Shown here piece after piece: positions 32,855 to 43,800 of a stretch of 64,000 bases of DNA. Origin of the DNA: Pelodera strongyloides. Taxonomy: Eukaryota > Nematoda > Chromadorea > Rhabditida > Rhabditidae. Each line of letters opens with the position of its first letter. Position 1 is the first letter of the stretch. Both the position numbers and the translations under genes were made by a program. The stretch covers positions 1 through 64,000 of the forward strand of contig JAANDG010000237.1 in NCBI GenBank assembly GCA_036852015.1. The letters are read 5' to 3'. The notes under the pieces were generated by a model. That model searched no databases, was not told where the DNA came from, and worked only from the letters and a program-made list of their open reading frames with translations.

Positions 32855-35800
32855 GTTAGAATCTTATTATATAAAGGAGAAGAGTTTGTCACGGGTTTGT
32901 TTTTATGTGCACAACGAAATCCCTTCATAAAGAAAATTCTTCGATCGAAAGAGCATACAAAATCATTGCCGCTGGCGGGATTCGAACTCACAGCAGCCCA
33001 CAATCTCTGGATTCACAGTCCAACGCTCTACCGGTTGAGCTAGGCTAGCTTATGGGAGGAGGATCTTATAGGAGATAGAAGAGCAATTGCAATAGCAAAT
33101 TTGCAAATTTGCATGAAGTCCAGAACCATATTATACGTTTCCACATAAACGCAAATGTTTTTTTACGTTTGAAGAAATTCCTTTTTTTTTAAATAGGGTA
33201 ACAATCGGCCGAAGGCCGATTCCTTCAGTCGGAGAAGAGCCCGTAGGGCTCTTCGAACGGCTGGTTCAATAATATTTCAATATGATTAAGTATGCTTACT
33301 AAATGCTGCAGTTATGTCATTTTAGTGAGAGGTAATGAATAAAAACAATAAACAACATCCATAAAATGACTTCGGTTTTTAGTGTGCCATTGAGACCTGA
33401 AGATATATTGAAAAATGAAGATCCACCAGAAGGTTCAGAAGGCGGATTTTTGCGGAAAACGAAGGTATTTACATAAAAAATTAATAAAAAAATTTTAATA
33501 CAACCATAAAGTAAAGTAACAATATTTTACGTTCTTTAGGCTGTCTTCAAACATTTATTGCATGGCAAACATAAAGAGTCGACGTCTGAGGATGAAGATG
33601 CAGATGCAAAGCAAGCAGAAAGATTTCAACAATTAAAGGAAGGTAAACGTCGAAATGATTAAAATACCAGAAAAAAATATATATATAAAAAAGGAACAAC
33701 TGAAAACTATTTTTTTCCAGCTAAATTGAAACGCAGTGACACGAAAAGGAAAAGTTTGATAGCAAGACTAAGGAAAACTCGAGTAAAAGGTAGAATTTAT
33801 GTCAATGATAATTCGTTTCAGTTTTCACATTGTTTAACGCGTTCTCTCTTCGCGAGAAAAATAACCATTTAAAAGAGGTAAAAATATGTTGATCAAGGCT
33901 AAAAGTGATTAATTAAAAAAAAATATGTAGTGTTTTAATAATACAATATATGTTGTAGTAAATTTCTTAAATACAGAAACTTCCGAAAAAAAAGAAGATC
34001 GAAGAAGCACAGAACGACAACGAAGTCGAGAAAGAAAGCAGAATGGTTAGAAATTCAAAAATTCTACAATTAAAAAATATAATTTTTATCGAATTCAATA
34101 ATTTACTTTGTTTCAAGAATCAGACGAGGAAAACAGATGATCGTAGAGAAGCGGAGAGAACGCAGGCAAGTCAGCGTAGGAAAAAAGGTGAGACTAAATA
34201 AAAACTTGAAATACTACTTGAAATATATATTTGAAAGATGTGCATTAGGAACAATAAGTAAGATTAGCTCAGTAGTTCACGTTCCTGTGAATAGAAAAAA
34301 CTAACATCCAAATCACATCCCTCACATAAACTGAAAAACGCTTTGTGCATATAATGAATGCGTGTAAAATGTCGATCATGCGAATACATGCGAGCACAAT
34401 ACGCTCAAAGAAAGACAATTGAAAAGCTTAATTAATATATGCAACATGGAGATTGGAATAGCGCGATAAAAATAGAAAGTGTTTGTTTAATATTTTGATT
34501 ATGCTTAAATCAATCAAAATTTAAAAAATGTAATAATTATTTGTTAAAATCTACATTAACTACAATTACTTCAGAGGATTCCGAAAAAACAGAGGGTCGC
34601 AGAAAAGCAGAAAGACAACGAAGTCAGGAAAAGAGACAGAATGGTTAGATATTAGCAACAAAATTATATTTGAGCGCTCAATAGAGACCAAGAAATGCAA
34701 ACCCTAAAGAAAAAAATATTCTTCCAATACATGTTTTAAGAGTCAGCCAATGAAACACAGCAACGTAAGGAAGGCGACAGATTGCAGAAAAGACAGCGAA
34801 GACAAGAAGGTGGGACTACCTAAAGAAATATTTTTAATGCTAATTATACTAAATTATAATCAAATATTTATTAATTTACTTCTATCTGCACCGAGATATG
34901 TAAGGAAGTTGTACGCCATATTTTTCAAAAAAGCGCTTAGTTAGATATGCAGGATAATTAATCCTAATCCATCAAAATTGCTAAATTAAATGAGCAAAAT
35001 TGTCGTAGTTAAAACAAATCTTTCAGTTTCGCTCAAAGAAACAGAGAATCGCAGAGAAACCGACAGATTGCAGAAAAGGCAGCGAAGACAAGAAGGTGAA
35101 ATAATTTAAAGCCTACCATTGTTTTTTAAATTGTATTATGAACAAAAATGTTATGTATTTTTACGTGGAATTCTTCTTATATATAATTGAAAAATAATTA
35201 AACTCAATTCATCATTATAATTTTCTCCATTTTCATCTAAGATATTGTAATTGCGTACCATAGATTTCAAAAAATGTGTTCACATTAAGCGGAAAAAAAA
35301 CAGAAATTATTAATGTTCAAAAGCAAAAACATCGAAAAGGTAAAGGATTGCATAGAAATTACATTTTTTAGAAGTTGAGCGTGAACAGCATCGGATGGAG
35401 GAAAGAGAACGACAAAACAGAAGACGAACTGAAAACAATAATGGTATATTTAAATAATATTATTAAGGAAATTGATTAGGAAACAATATTACTAGATATT
35501 ACATCGTACATCGGAGAAAAACAGAAACAGTTCAAGGTATATTTAATAGTAGAAAATACTTTAAAAAATAGTAGAAATTAAAATTCTAATTACACTTCAG
35601 CAGGATGGCTTTCTTCTGAACACGGACTTAATGTTGAAACTCACTATCTTGGACCAATGAATGTTGTCTGTGAATATTGCGGAGCACTTTCTTTCAAGAA
35701 TGCAAAACAAACTTGTTGTAAGAAGAGAATTTACCACGAGCCTGATAGAAAATTACCTGATTCTATAATCGAATTGCTCATTGGAGACGAAAAAAGGTTT

Positions 35801-38800
35801 TTTTTTCCATCATTTACTGTTTGTAAATCGCTGTATTTTTAATGTATTTTGAAATAAACTTTGCTGTATTTTTAATGTATTTTTAATGTATTTTGAAATG
35901 AACTTTCAAAATTTAGGTCAAAGGATTTCCGTGCCAAAATAACACTCTATAATAACCTGTGTGCAATGGGCTCCATCAATTTTTCTCATGTGAATGTTCC
36001 AAGGGGAATCCCAATCACAAAGGTGACATTTTGAAATTTATAAATTTTTATACAATTAGTTTACATTTTGATTCTTCTGATATCTGACAAGAAATAATTG
36101 TAGGTGCAAGGACTGATTATGCACAATTATTCGCATCTATCTCCATTCCCTGGAAGTGAGAGAAAGTATGGACAAGTCTATGCTTATTTTGATGCAAAGA
36201 AGACACCCGAGGAGGCGAAAAAATTGATTCTTCAAGGAAAGGACGAGGATGCTATTGATATTGAGGTAAAACAATCTCGGGAAATAAAATATTCATCCAT
36301 CTTTACATTTTTTATTTAGAATTAGCATAAAAAATGAAAGGCAAGAAGGTTAACATTTAGGTTCTGGGGCTATTGAAAAAAGAATTATTGGAGAAGAATC
36401 AACTCGTTCAACAATACAGAAGCATGGGTGATCTCATGATGAATTTTGAAACGCAGAATCCACAGAAAGACCTTCCAAGAAAATACATGTACATCAAGGA
36501 CGAATACAAAAATGTTCAGAAGTACATTGACAAAAATGAATACCGCGTAAGTTTTTATATGATGCTGATATGTCTTTAAAGAAATCCTGAAACAATGTTT
36601 CGGGAAAGAAAAGAATTTTGTTTTAGAGCATGTATGAGAGAATCCGTGAGGATCAAGCAGCGCTTCTTTACGAAGCAGATACTGAGGGAAGACCCAAAGG
36701 GCCTGGAATTTGGGTTAACTTCAAGCAAGGCAATAAGAAAGCAAGGCCCTTACCTCACTATCAGTGAGTTTCACATTTTACTCAAGAAAATTCAATAAAT
36801 AAAAAATAAAAATAAAAAAAAAGTAAAACTATTTAAAATCTTATAATTTAGTCCTTTGGTCGATCCATTATGTTACGTATTGATTAACTTCTTCGGACAG
36901 CCTGGATATGACTACAAGAGTCAGGACGTTTTTTACAAAGAACCCATCAAGAGATTTTCGCCACAACTCATAAATCAGGTATACATTTCAAATAATTTAT
37001 ATTAGTTAATATAAAACAAAATATATCACTTATTCGATACATTTAGAGAGAACAGCCGGCAGATGCGGTGATTAACGAAATCTCTGAATCTGCAGTGGAA
37101 ATGCAAAGGCCGCCCGTCGAAGATATCCCCATTATACGAAGGAAAAGGAGAAGTACTACTAGAATTAGCAGTTCATCAGATGAAAATTCGACTCAACGAA
37201 GAAAAAGAAAATCTGCAGCAATTGGACCACCTCTATTGTCTCAAGCAGATATACAACAAAGGAGAAGAAGCATCAGGCACATCAGTTCTTCATCATCAGA
37301 AGATAATGGCTCACCTGTGACAAATACACGAAGGCGAAATCTGTCTTTTGTGTGTTCTGACGAGGAGGAGGAAAATCAGGTACTATAAAAATTATTTTCA
37401 AATAACAATAATTTATAACTTAGATTTTAAAATATTGTTGAGGAATCAAAATAATTCTGTGTTGAAATTTGTAATTTATTAGTCTTTATGTATATAAAAT
37501 ATATAAATCTGAAAAACGTAAAGGAATGAATAAATTTCTCTATTTATAGATTGCTCAACAAGAGATTGCACCCAGTGAAGATGAAGAAGGACGATTTTTC
37601 CATATATCAGAATCAGAAAAATCTGATGTTGATTCAAATGATGGAGGCATTACAAGGAATCTTCTCAGAAGTTGTATTCTGTCTTCATCAGATGAAGACG
37701 ATGTTGGAGTCGAGCTCGAGGACAAAGAGGAAGATGCTATGCCAACTGCAATGGAAGCAGAATTCCAGCGTATGTTCAATGAAATGGGCGTCACAACTAG
37801 AAGAGCGGAAGACGATTCTGACGAAGAAGGAATACAAGATTTCGAGGAGCAACAGCGGCCACAACGTAGGTTAAAATATTTAATTAATTATTCAAAATGT
37901 ACTCATTTGAATTAGTAATGTAACAATTAAGATAAAAAAATGAAATGGTTTTCAGAAAATTCCCGCAAAAAACAGTCGACAGCCGAGTACTACAATTACA
38001 AGCTTCAACTGAGAGAGCGAGATATTGAGAATAAGTATCATCCAATTTGTTCTACTGGAAAACTTGGCCAACTTTTCGTTTGTGATGCATATATGCGGAT
38101 ATTAGAGCAAAGGTACTTAAAATGTAATCTTACACAAATGAGTATTTGCGTAAAATAATGTTTACATCAAAAATATAGTTTTATTTCACTTTTTAGACAT
38201 GATTTTGCAAGGAAAAAGAGGGTGGAAAAGAGAGCAACAACAGAAGCTGAGGTAATAACATACTAAATGTAAAACAAATTAAATATAGTAGTATTCGTTA
38301 TATCATAAAGAACTAAAAGTAAACTTTTTAAAGTTTAAATGTCATGAATGTAAACTTAATTTATGAACTCAAAATTTAGTTAGAAGAAGCTGTTAGAGGA
38401 AGAACAAGAGGAGGAACGAGACCGATGCAAACTCGACAATTCATTTATCGTAATCGAAGAGCAAGGAATGCAGGGTGTGAACTTGGAGCCCAGGTATCAA
38501 TATTCATAATTTGATATTTGATATAAGATATTTGAAAAAATTACAATGTCATGTATCGCTTTATTTAGGTCTTTTCTACACCTCAAGTGACAGGATCAGC
38601 ACAATATTACCGTTCAAAAATGGAGGACGCAATGTGCATCGTAAATCACTTTGGAAAACCAGATCTATTCGTGACTTTCACAGGTATATATAAATTTATA
38701 ATGCGTACACTTTAAAAGCTGTATCATATTGTTTTAAAATTCGTAACTTTAATAATTTACAGGAAGTCCAAGTTGGCCAGAAATATCGGAGAATCTTTTA

Positions 38801-41800
38801 CCAAAGCAAAAATGGACAGATGCACCTATGCTTGTGGTTAAGGTAAAAAAAAAATACAATAGTTCTTAGTTAAATTTTTGATTAAAAAAAATTAAGAGCT
38901 ACACATTTAGGTTTTTGAGAAAAATTTTAAATTTAGGTATTTCGAGCCAAGATGCTACAATTTCTTGACGATGTCATCAAAAAAGGAGGATTTGGAAAAG
39001 TGATTGCTCATGCCTGGTCTGTCGAGTTCCAAAAAAGAGGAATGCCTCACATACATCTACTACTAACTCTCGATCAAGAATACAAATTGGATACTGCTGA
39101 TAAGATCGACAAGTTCATTTGGGCAAGAATTCCTGAACCTCCAGAAGATGCTTCAGTACAGCAAATATCAGACTACGGCCGATTGAAAGAGATTATAATG
39201 CGACATCAAGTGCACACCCCATGCATAGATCGCCCGAATGCTTACTGCAGGTAAAAGCAATTCTTATTTACATAAAATATGTAAACTAATTCATTAAAAT
39301 AATAAAATGACGTAAAATTTTTAGAGAAACAACAAAAGACCCAAAATCCAAGTTTTGTGGGAAACATTTTCCTCACGCTTTCAACAACTTCACAAAGCTT
39401 GGAGAAAAGGGATATGCTGAACCGTGGCGACCAGAGGGAGTTCAGGAAACAACAGATAAGAGGATGATAATCGATAACAGGTGAACGTTGAAAAAAAAAT
39501 TACAAATATTTACTTTACTTTGTATTTAAGAAAATCATTAGAAAGAATTATTTCAGATGGATAGTCTCATATTGTGCTGCACTCTCACTGAAATATGAAA
39601 CACACATCAACGTGGAATGCTGCACAAATGTACTGGTTTGCAAGTATATCTACAAATATCTATACAAGGTAACTTGGTAAATTTTGTATATTAAAAAAAA
39701 TATAAGAAGTTTAAACAAAAATACTTTTCAATTTTCATAATATATAGATATATAACAAAATAATTTAGGGAACAAGCAAAGTGCTGGTGGAATTCGTGGA
39801 TGCAATGGAAGTTGACTGCGGCACAGAGAAAGGAGCAGTTCCGGAATTGAGGCGATTCGGACACAATGTAATTTTTAACTCAATATTAAATATAAAGATA
39901 AAATAACGAAAAAAAAATATTGCATATATGAAGGTTTTTTTAGGTGTTGCTTCCAAAAGTACTCAATCCGAATCCCACTCAGATTGCTGGTTTACAAGAT
40001 AAGGCGGACAAATTCCTGACCGAAATTGGGGTGAATTTTTGTAAAGAACATATAATTGTAAAAAAACAAAAAAAAAGAACAAAAAAAATATGGCATATTT
40101 AACTAATAACGTTTAGATACCGAAATTCATGAATGGACGTCCAACTGTTCTTTATGATGAATTGGCAATCGAAGAGCAGATGATGTGTGTCACAGCACCA
40201 GAAGGAGCTTGGGGAATTGCTGCAATTGAACGCACAAACCTATCTCATTCCGTGGCTACACTCGAAGTTCACAAACCGAAGGGTAAATATCTCGTATGGA
40301 ATCCAGAAACTGATCCACTCGAAGTGGAGGAAGCGATCGCAAGAGGAGACTATGTGTCGAAAATCGAAGCTTGGTTTCAACTTAACAGAGATGATCTATC
40401 AGCACGAGATTTAACATATCCGGAAGTGGCTAGACATTACTTACTAACAAAATCAGGACACAAATGGAAGTTCGGGAACAGAAGAAGGCAGAGATTAGAA
40501 AAGGTGATTTTAAATTATTATATTTGTTCGATATCTATTTATCAAAATAATATACTTATGGACATAAATCTATTTTTGTAGAAGCTTGTTCGACTTCGTC
40601 CTGTGGGTCCAAGATTTTTGGAAACGTATGCAATTCGTGAATTGGCAAAAAACGTCAAAGGAGCTACTTGCTTCCAAGATCTTCGGAAGGTAAACAATTA
40701 AATTAAACGTATATTTTACAGCTTTCATAAAAATGAAATTATTATTCTACGATGTTTTTAATAATACAACTTTAGGTTCCAAATTCAATGCTTCCTTCAA
40801 CAGACAACGAGGATTCTTTTCGAGTTATGGACACGTACAGTGAGGCAGCTCAAGCCAGACGTTTGATGAATGGAGAAAGAGAATGGGAACAAACAATGGA
40901 GGAAGCAGTATTGTACGAGACACACTACAATATCCGAAGAATCTTTGCATCAATCATGATTTTCGGAAATCCAACCAAAATGCTTCCTATTCAATTGTGG
41001 AATAAGCACTTGGAGGAGATATGTAATTGTGGACAAGTACAAAGCGCCCGTCGCCGAGAGAACCTCATTGCACAAGCTCTGTTCCATATAGAAAACATTT
41101 TGCATGGTCATAATCTGGAGCTTGATGATTTCGGACTTCCACAAGTAAATCGAAACGCTCTCGAGTACGATTCCATTTCGGACGATGTGAGAAGAGAACT
41201 GTTGGATAATGTGGGAACTACGTTTACAATGGCTTCAAGCAAGGTAATGTGGGAACTACGTTTACAATGGCTTCAAGCAAGGTAATAGTAATAGACTTTA
41301 AAAAATAAAAAATAAAGTGGAAAAAAAATTAAATATCGATTGAATATTTAAGACATCTACATATATATATATATATATATATATTACATAATCATTTTCT
41401 TGTTTCAGATCGAACATACCGAGATGTACGAAAAACTGAACGAGGAACAGAAGAAAGTGCATGATTACATTGTGGAGGACGTGATGAACAAAAGGATTGT
41501 AAGACTCTTCGCTGTCCTTGGATCTGGAGGAACTGGGAAAACCTTTCTATACAAGGCGCTCTACCACAAACTGCATTCTGAAGGAAAAAATGTGGCTATG
41601 GTGGCACACACAGGCGTTGCTGCTCAACTACTGATTGATGGTTCCACAGTGCATAGATTCTTCTGGATTGAAGAAGGAAAAGATGGCAAGTTGATCAGCA
41701 AAGTGAAAGCAAGAACACAAAGGGCAGAGATAATCCGCCACCTTCATTGTATCATATGGGACGAAGTCAGCATGAGCGACAAACATCTGGTGGAAGCTGT

Positions 41801-43319
41801 CGACCGCCTTCTCAAATTCTTGACAGGAAGTAATAGACCATTCGGAGGAAAGACTGTGATTGTCGGAGGCGACTTCAAGCAAATTCTCCCAGTTGTACCT
41901 GCTCTATCTGGACCTGACATTGTCGACGAGACAATCCTCTGCAACGAATTATGGCCATCATTCAAAAAGTTCGAATTAACTGTCAACGTTCGCGCCCAAG
42001 AAGATGAGCACTTCTCAAATGTTCTCGAAGAAGTTGGAAGAGGAGTACACTCAGAAAATGACAGATATCCGGTAAATGTTTAATATAAAAATTAAATTAT
42101 ATTAATATAATAATAATTAAAAAAGATACTTGTTTATAATATATCTATAAGCAAAACAATTATAATTTTGTTAAATTTAGATTTGCACTGATTGCTTTCC
42201 AATATTTGTGGATACGGAAGATCAAATCATCAAATGGACATTCGGAAATACTCGAATCAAGAAAATTGATCACATCAGAGGAAACTGTATTCTGGCAACT
42301 TTGAATGAAGAAACAATGAAAATCAATCAAAAGGTAAATAAATAAACAAAAAAAAATTGTAGTATTCAGTGAAAAATTACTCTTAATTTCAGCTTAAATT
42401 TTAAAAAGAAAAATTCCAGATTCTGGACATGGTTCCTGGGCCGGAACAGTTATATGTAGGATTGGACACTCCTGATGAGACTCGTGGAATGCAAATGCCT
42501 CCAGAGTATTTCCACAATGAACTCGATTCAAACATGCCTCCTTATCATCTGAAGCTAAAGGTAAATGCAAATGTCAGATAACAATGTAAATCAATTGTAG
42601 TATAATAATAATGTATATTAATAATGAGAATCTTTGCAATGAAGATGTTCCCTTTAGGTTGGCTGTATTGTCATTCTATTGAAGAATCTCAATGTTTCCA
42701 AAGGATTGTGCAATGGAACGAGACTAACAGTGGAAAGACTGCATGACAACTATGTTGTATGCAAATTCTTGGACTTAACCAAGACAGGAGAACAAATGAT
42801 CACAAGGTAAATATTCAAAACGAAACATCTAAATAAGTTTGTATGAATAGATTGATAAAAAATAAGATTCGTATTTAGAATCCAACTGCGACCGAAGTTG
42901 AAACCTGGAAAACCATTATATACTCGCACACAACTGCCGCTGAGATTAGCATACAGTATGACAATCCATAAGGCTCAAGGACAGACGTTCGACAAGGTGT
43001 GAATTTAATTCAATACTTAATTATATTTTCAATCGATGCTTATTTTTTAATTATTATTAGAGAAAATAGCATCTGCATAATACAAAATAGAAAAGAATTT
43101 CAGATGGGACTTGTTCTCCAGAATCCGCCATTTGCTCATGGACACTTGTATACTGCCTTGAGCCGTGTACGCAATTCTAAAGATCTAAGAATCTTCACGA
43201 AGGACGACAAGGGAGAAACGGACGCAAAACACAGAATGGAATTCCCGGGACACAATTCAACTATAGAACTGAAGAATATTGTCTACCGCAATGTGTTCGA
43301 ACTTCTGGAAAACGAATAA
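31639..43319 (+). CDS. Helitron Rep-helicase protein (RepHel), ~40 exons, ~2,209 residues
   Basis: Rolling-circle transposase: nicks and joins single strands (HUH Rep) and unwinds DNA (Pif1-type helicase). Exons inferred from GT-AG sites and conserved frame: 31,639-31,726, 31,824-31,967, 32,121-32,248, 32,329-32,433, 32,547-32,854, 33,383-33,464, 33,540-33,642, 33,721-33,789, micro-exons to 35,443, then 35,601-35,796 through 43,104-43,319; phases match at every joint and no stop interrupts the frame if the micro-exon near 34,118 is skipped. Domain order: unique N-terminal ~320 residues, charged micro-exon region, CEYCGAL Cys motif, Helitron N-terminal domain (PDLFVTFT), HUH (MPHIHLLL), two-Tyr (KYIYKYLYK), helicase from GSGGTGKT to YTALSRVRN. 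No OTU or endonuclease domain at the C-terminus. Start chosen because an acceptor precedes it closely. Exon borders are unverified. Confidence 0.85.
32862..33264 (+). mobile_element. tRNA-bearing non-autonomous Helitron in a RepHel intron
   Basis: 403 bp from TCTTATTATATAAAGGAG to GCCCGTAGGGCTCTTCG + AACGGCTGG. It is flanked by A (32,861) and T (33,265) and lies seven bases after the donor AAG|GTTAGA, so the host gene can splice it out. Copy of 14,648-15,070. Confidence 0.85.
32968..33049 (-). tRNA. tRNA-like sequence, anticodon GTG (His-like)
   Basis: 82 nt on the minus strand. A box TAGCTCAACCGGTAGAGC, anticodon stem TTGGA/TCCAG fully paired around CTGTGAA, 15-nt variable region, T-arm GTGAG-TTCGAAT-CCCGC. 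The acceptor ends (GCTAGCC / CAGCGGC) pair only at the outer three positions. Better preserved than the copy at 14,874, yet still doubtful as a tRNA. The A and B boxes may act as a Pol III promoter. Confidence 0.6.
33721..35443 (+). other. Array of duplicated 69-nt micro-exons in RepHel
   Basis: Exons at 33,721-33,789, 33,977-34,045, 34,575-34,643, 34,741-34,809 and 35,027-35,095 are each exactly 69 nt in the same phase. The next (35,372-35,443) is 72 nt. They encode 23-residue Glu/Lys/Arg/Gln-rich modules, e.g. [32 protein letters not shown] and [12 protein letters not shown], likely helical and nucleic-acid-binding. A further copy near 34,118-34,190 has the right motif ([17 protein letters not shown]), but its entry is out of phase by one. 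Confidence 0.65.
35601..35796 (+). other. Helitron N-terminal Cys motif exon
   Basis: Encodes [16 protein letters not shown] ... TCCKKRIYH. The CxxCGA followed by a CC pair is the zinc-finger-like start common to Helitron proteins. The tandem acceptor CAGCAG may give a one-residue variant. Confidence 0.75.
37047..37865 (+). other. Disordered Ser/Glu/Arg insert within the Helitron N-terminal domain
   Basis: Two exons (333 and 316 nt, ~216 residues) lie between [16 protein letters not shown] and [15 protein letters not shown], a place where Helitron proteins usually have a short linker. Composition is Arg/Ser then Asp/Glu ([34 protein letters not shown]). Basic clusters could be nuclear-localisation signals and the SSSDE runs casein-kinase-2-like sites; both are inference. 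Confidence 0.65.
38937..39668 (+). other. HUH Rep nuclease core
   Basis: Exon 38,937-39,250 carries [17 protein letters not shown] with the His-x-His metal site. Exon 39,557-39,668 carries [11 protein letters not shown] with the two catalytic Tyr candidates. The intervening exon carries a conserved-type [15 protein letters not shown] block. These are the hallmarks of Helitron rolling-circle transposases. Confidence 0.9.
41205..41281 (+). repeat. 38-bp tandem duplication across a splice donor
   Basis: AATGTGGGAACTACGTTTAC through CAAGGT is present twice in a row, giving two donors AAG|GTAATG (after 41,243) and AAG|GTAATA (after 41,281). Only the first joins the helicase exon in frame; the second shifts the frame by two. 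Otherwise perfect, hence recent. Confidence 0.85.
41409..43319 (+). other. Pif1-type helicase domain of RepHel
   Basis: Walker [10 protein letters not shown], Walker [22 protein letters not shown], then [10 protein letters not shown], the [10 protein letters not shown] motif and the YTALSRVRN motif, over six exons. All key residues present. Transcription ends near TAA at 43,317-43,319. Confidence 0.92.
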
Positions 43320-43800
43320 GAGTTATAAAGCAAAACTTGTGAATAATGCATTGATTTTTTTAGAGAGTAATTATTTCAATCATAGATTCATTCTTTATGA
43401 ATCGAATGTTTTAATGTAGTATTTTAATATTAAATGTGTGAATGCAATTAAAATAAATATTTTGTATAGGTACAATTATCTTCAATAATCTAAAAATCAA
43501 TAATTTAAAAACTTGGGCGCAGTAAGAAAACTGGGTAAAAAGCCAAAACTCTAACGCAAACAGGAGTCGAAACTTTCCAACATTTTTGATAATGAAATCG
43601 ATAATTTTCAAATATGACACTATGACTGAATAAAAGTCCATAGAAACAACAAGCGACGTTGATATTGTATGCAAAACCGACGCTCAAACGCCAAAAAATG
43701 AATAAAATCTTCCAAAACAGATATCGTCAGCTAATCGTAAACTTCAGCTAAAGCCATATCGCTAGAGCGAGGCGCGCGCGCAGCGCGCGCCGAGCTCTAG

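Larger units (their letters stand above)
29593..43800 (+). mobile_element. Autonomous Helitron (14.2 kb)
   Basis: Bounded by TCTACTTAATCTTATATA at the 5' end and ATCGCTAGAGCGAGG, GCGCGC hairpin, GAGCTCTAG at the 3' end, the same termini as its neighbours. Layout: ~1.2 kb of R1-type repeats, a second tandem repeat (30,800-31,150), ~490 bp promoter-like sequence, an intact ~40-exon Rep/helicase gene (31,639-43,319) and ~480 bp of 3' sequence. It has all features needed for rolling-circle transposition: HUH motif, paired Tyr, helicase motifs and intact ends. A smaller Helitron sits in one intron. Confidence 0.88.
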
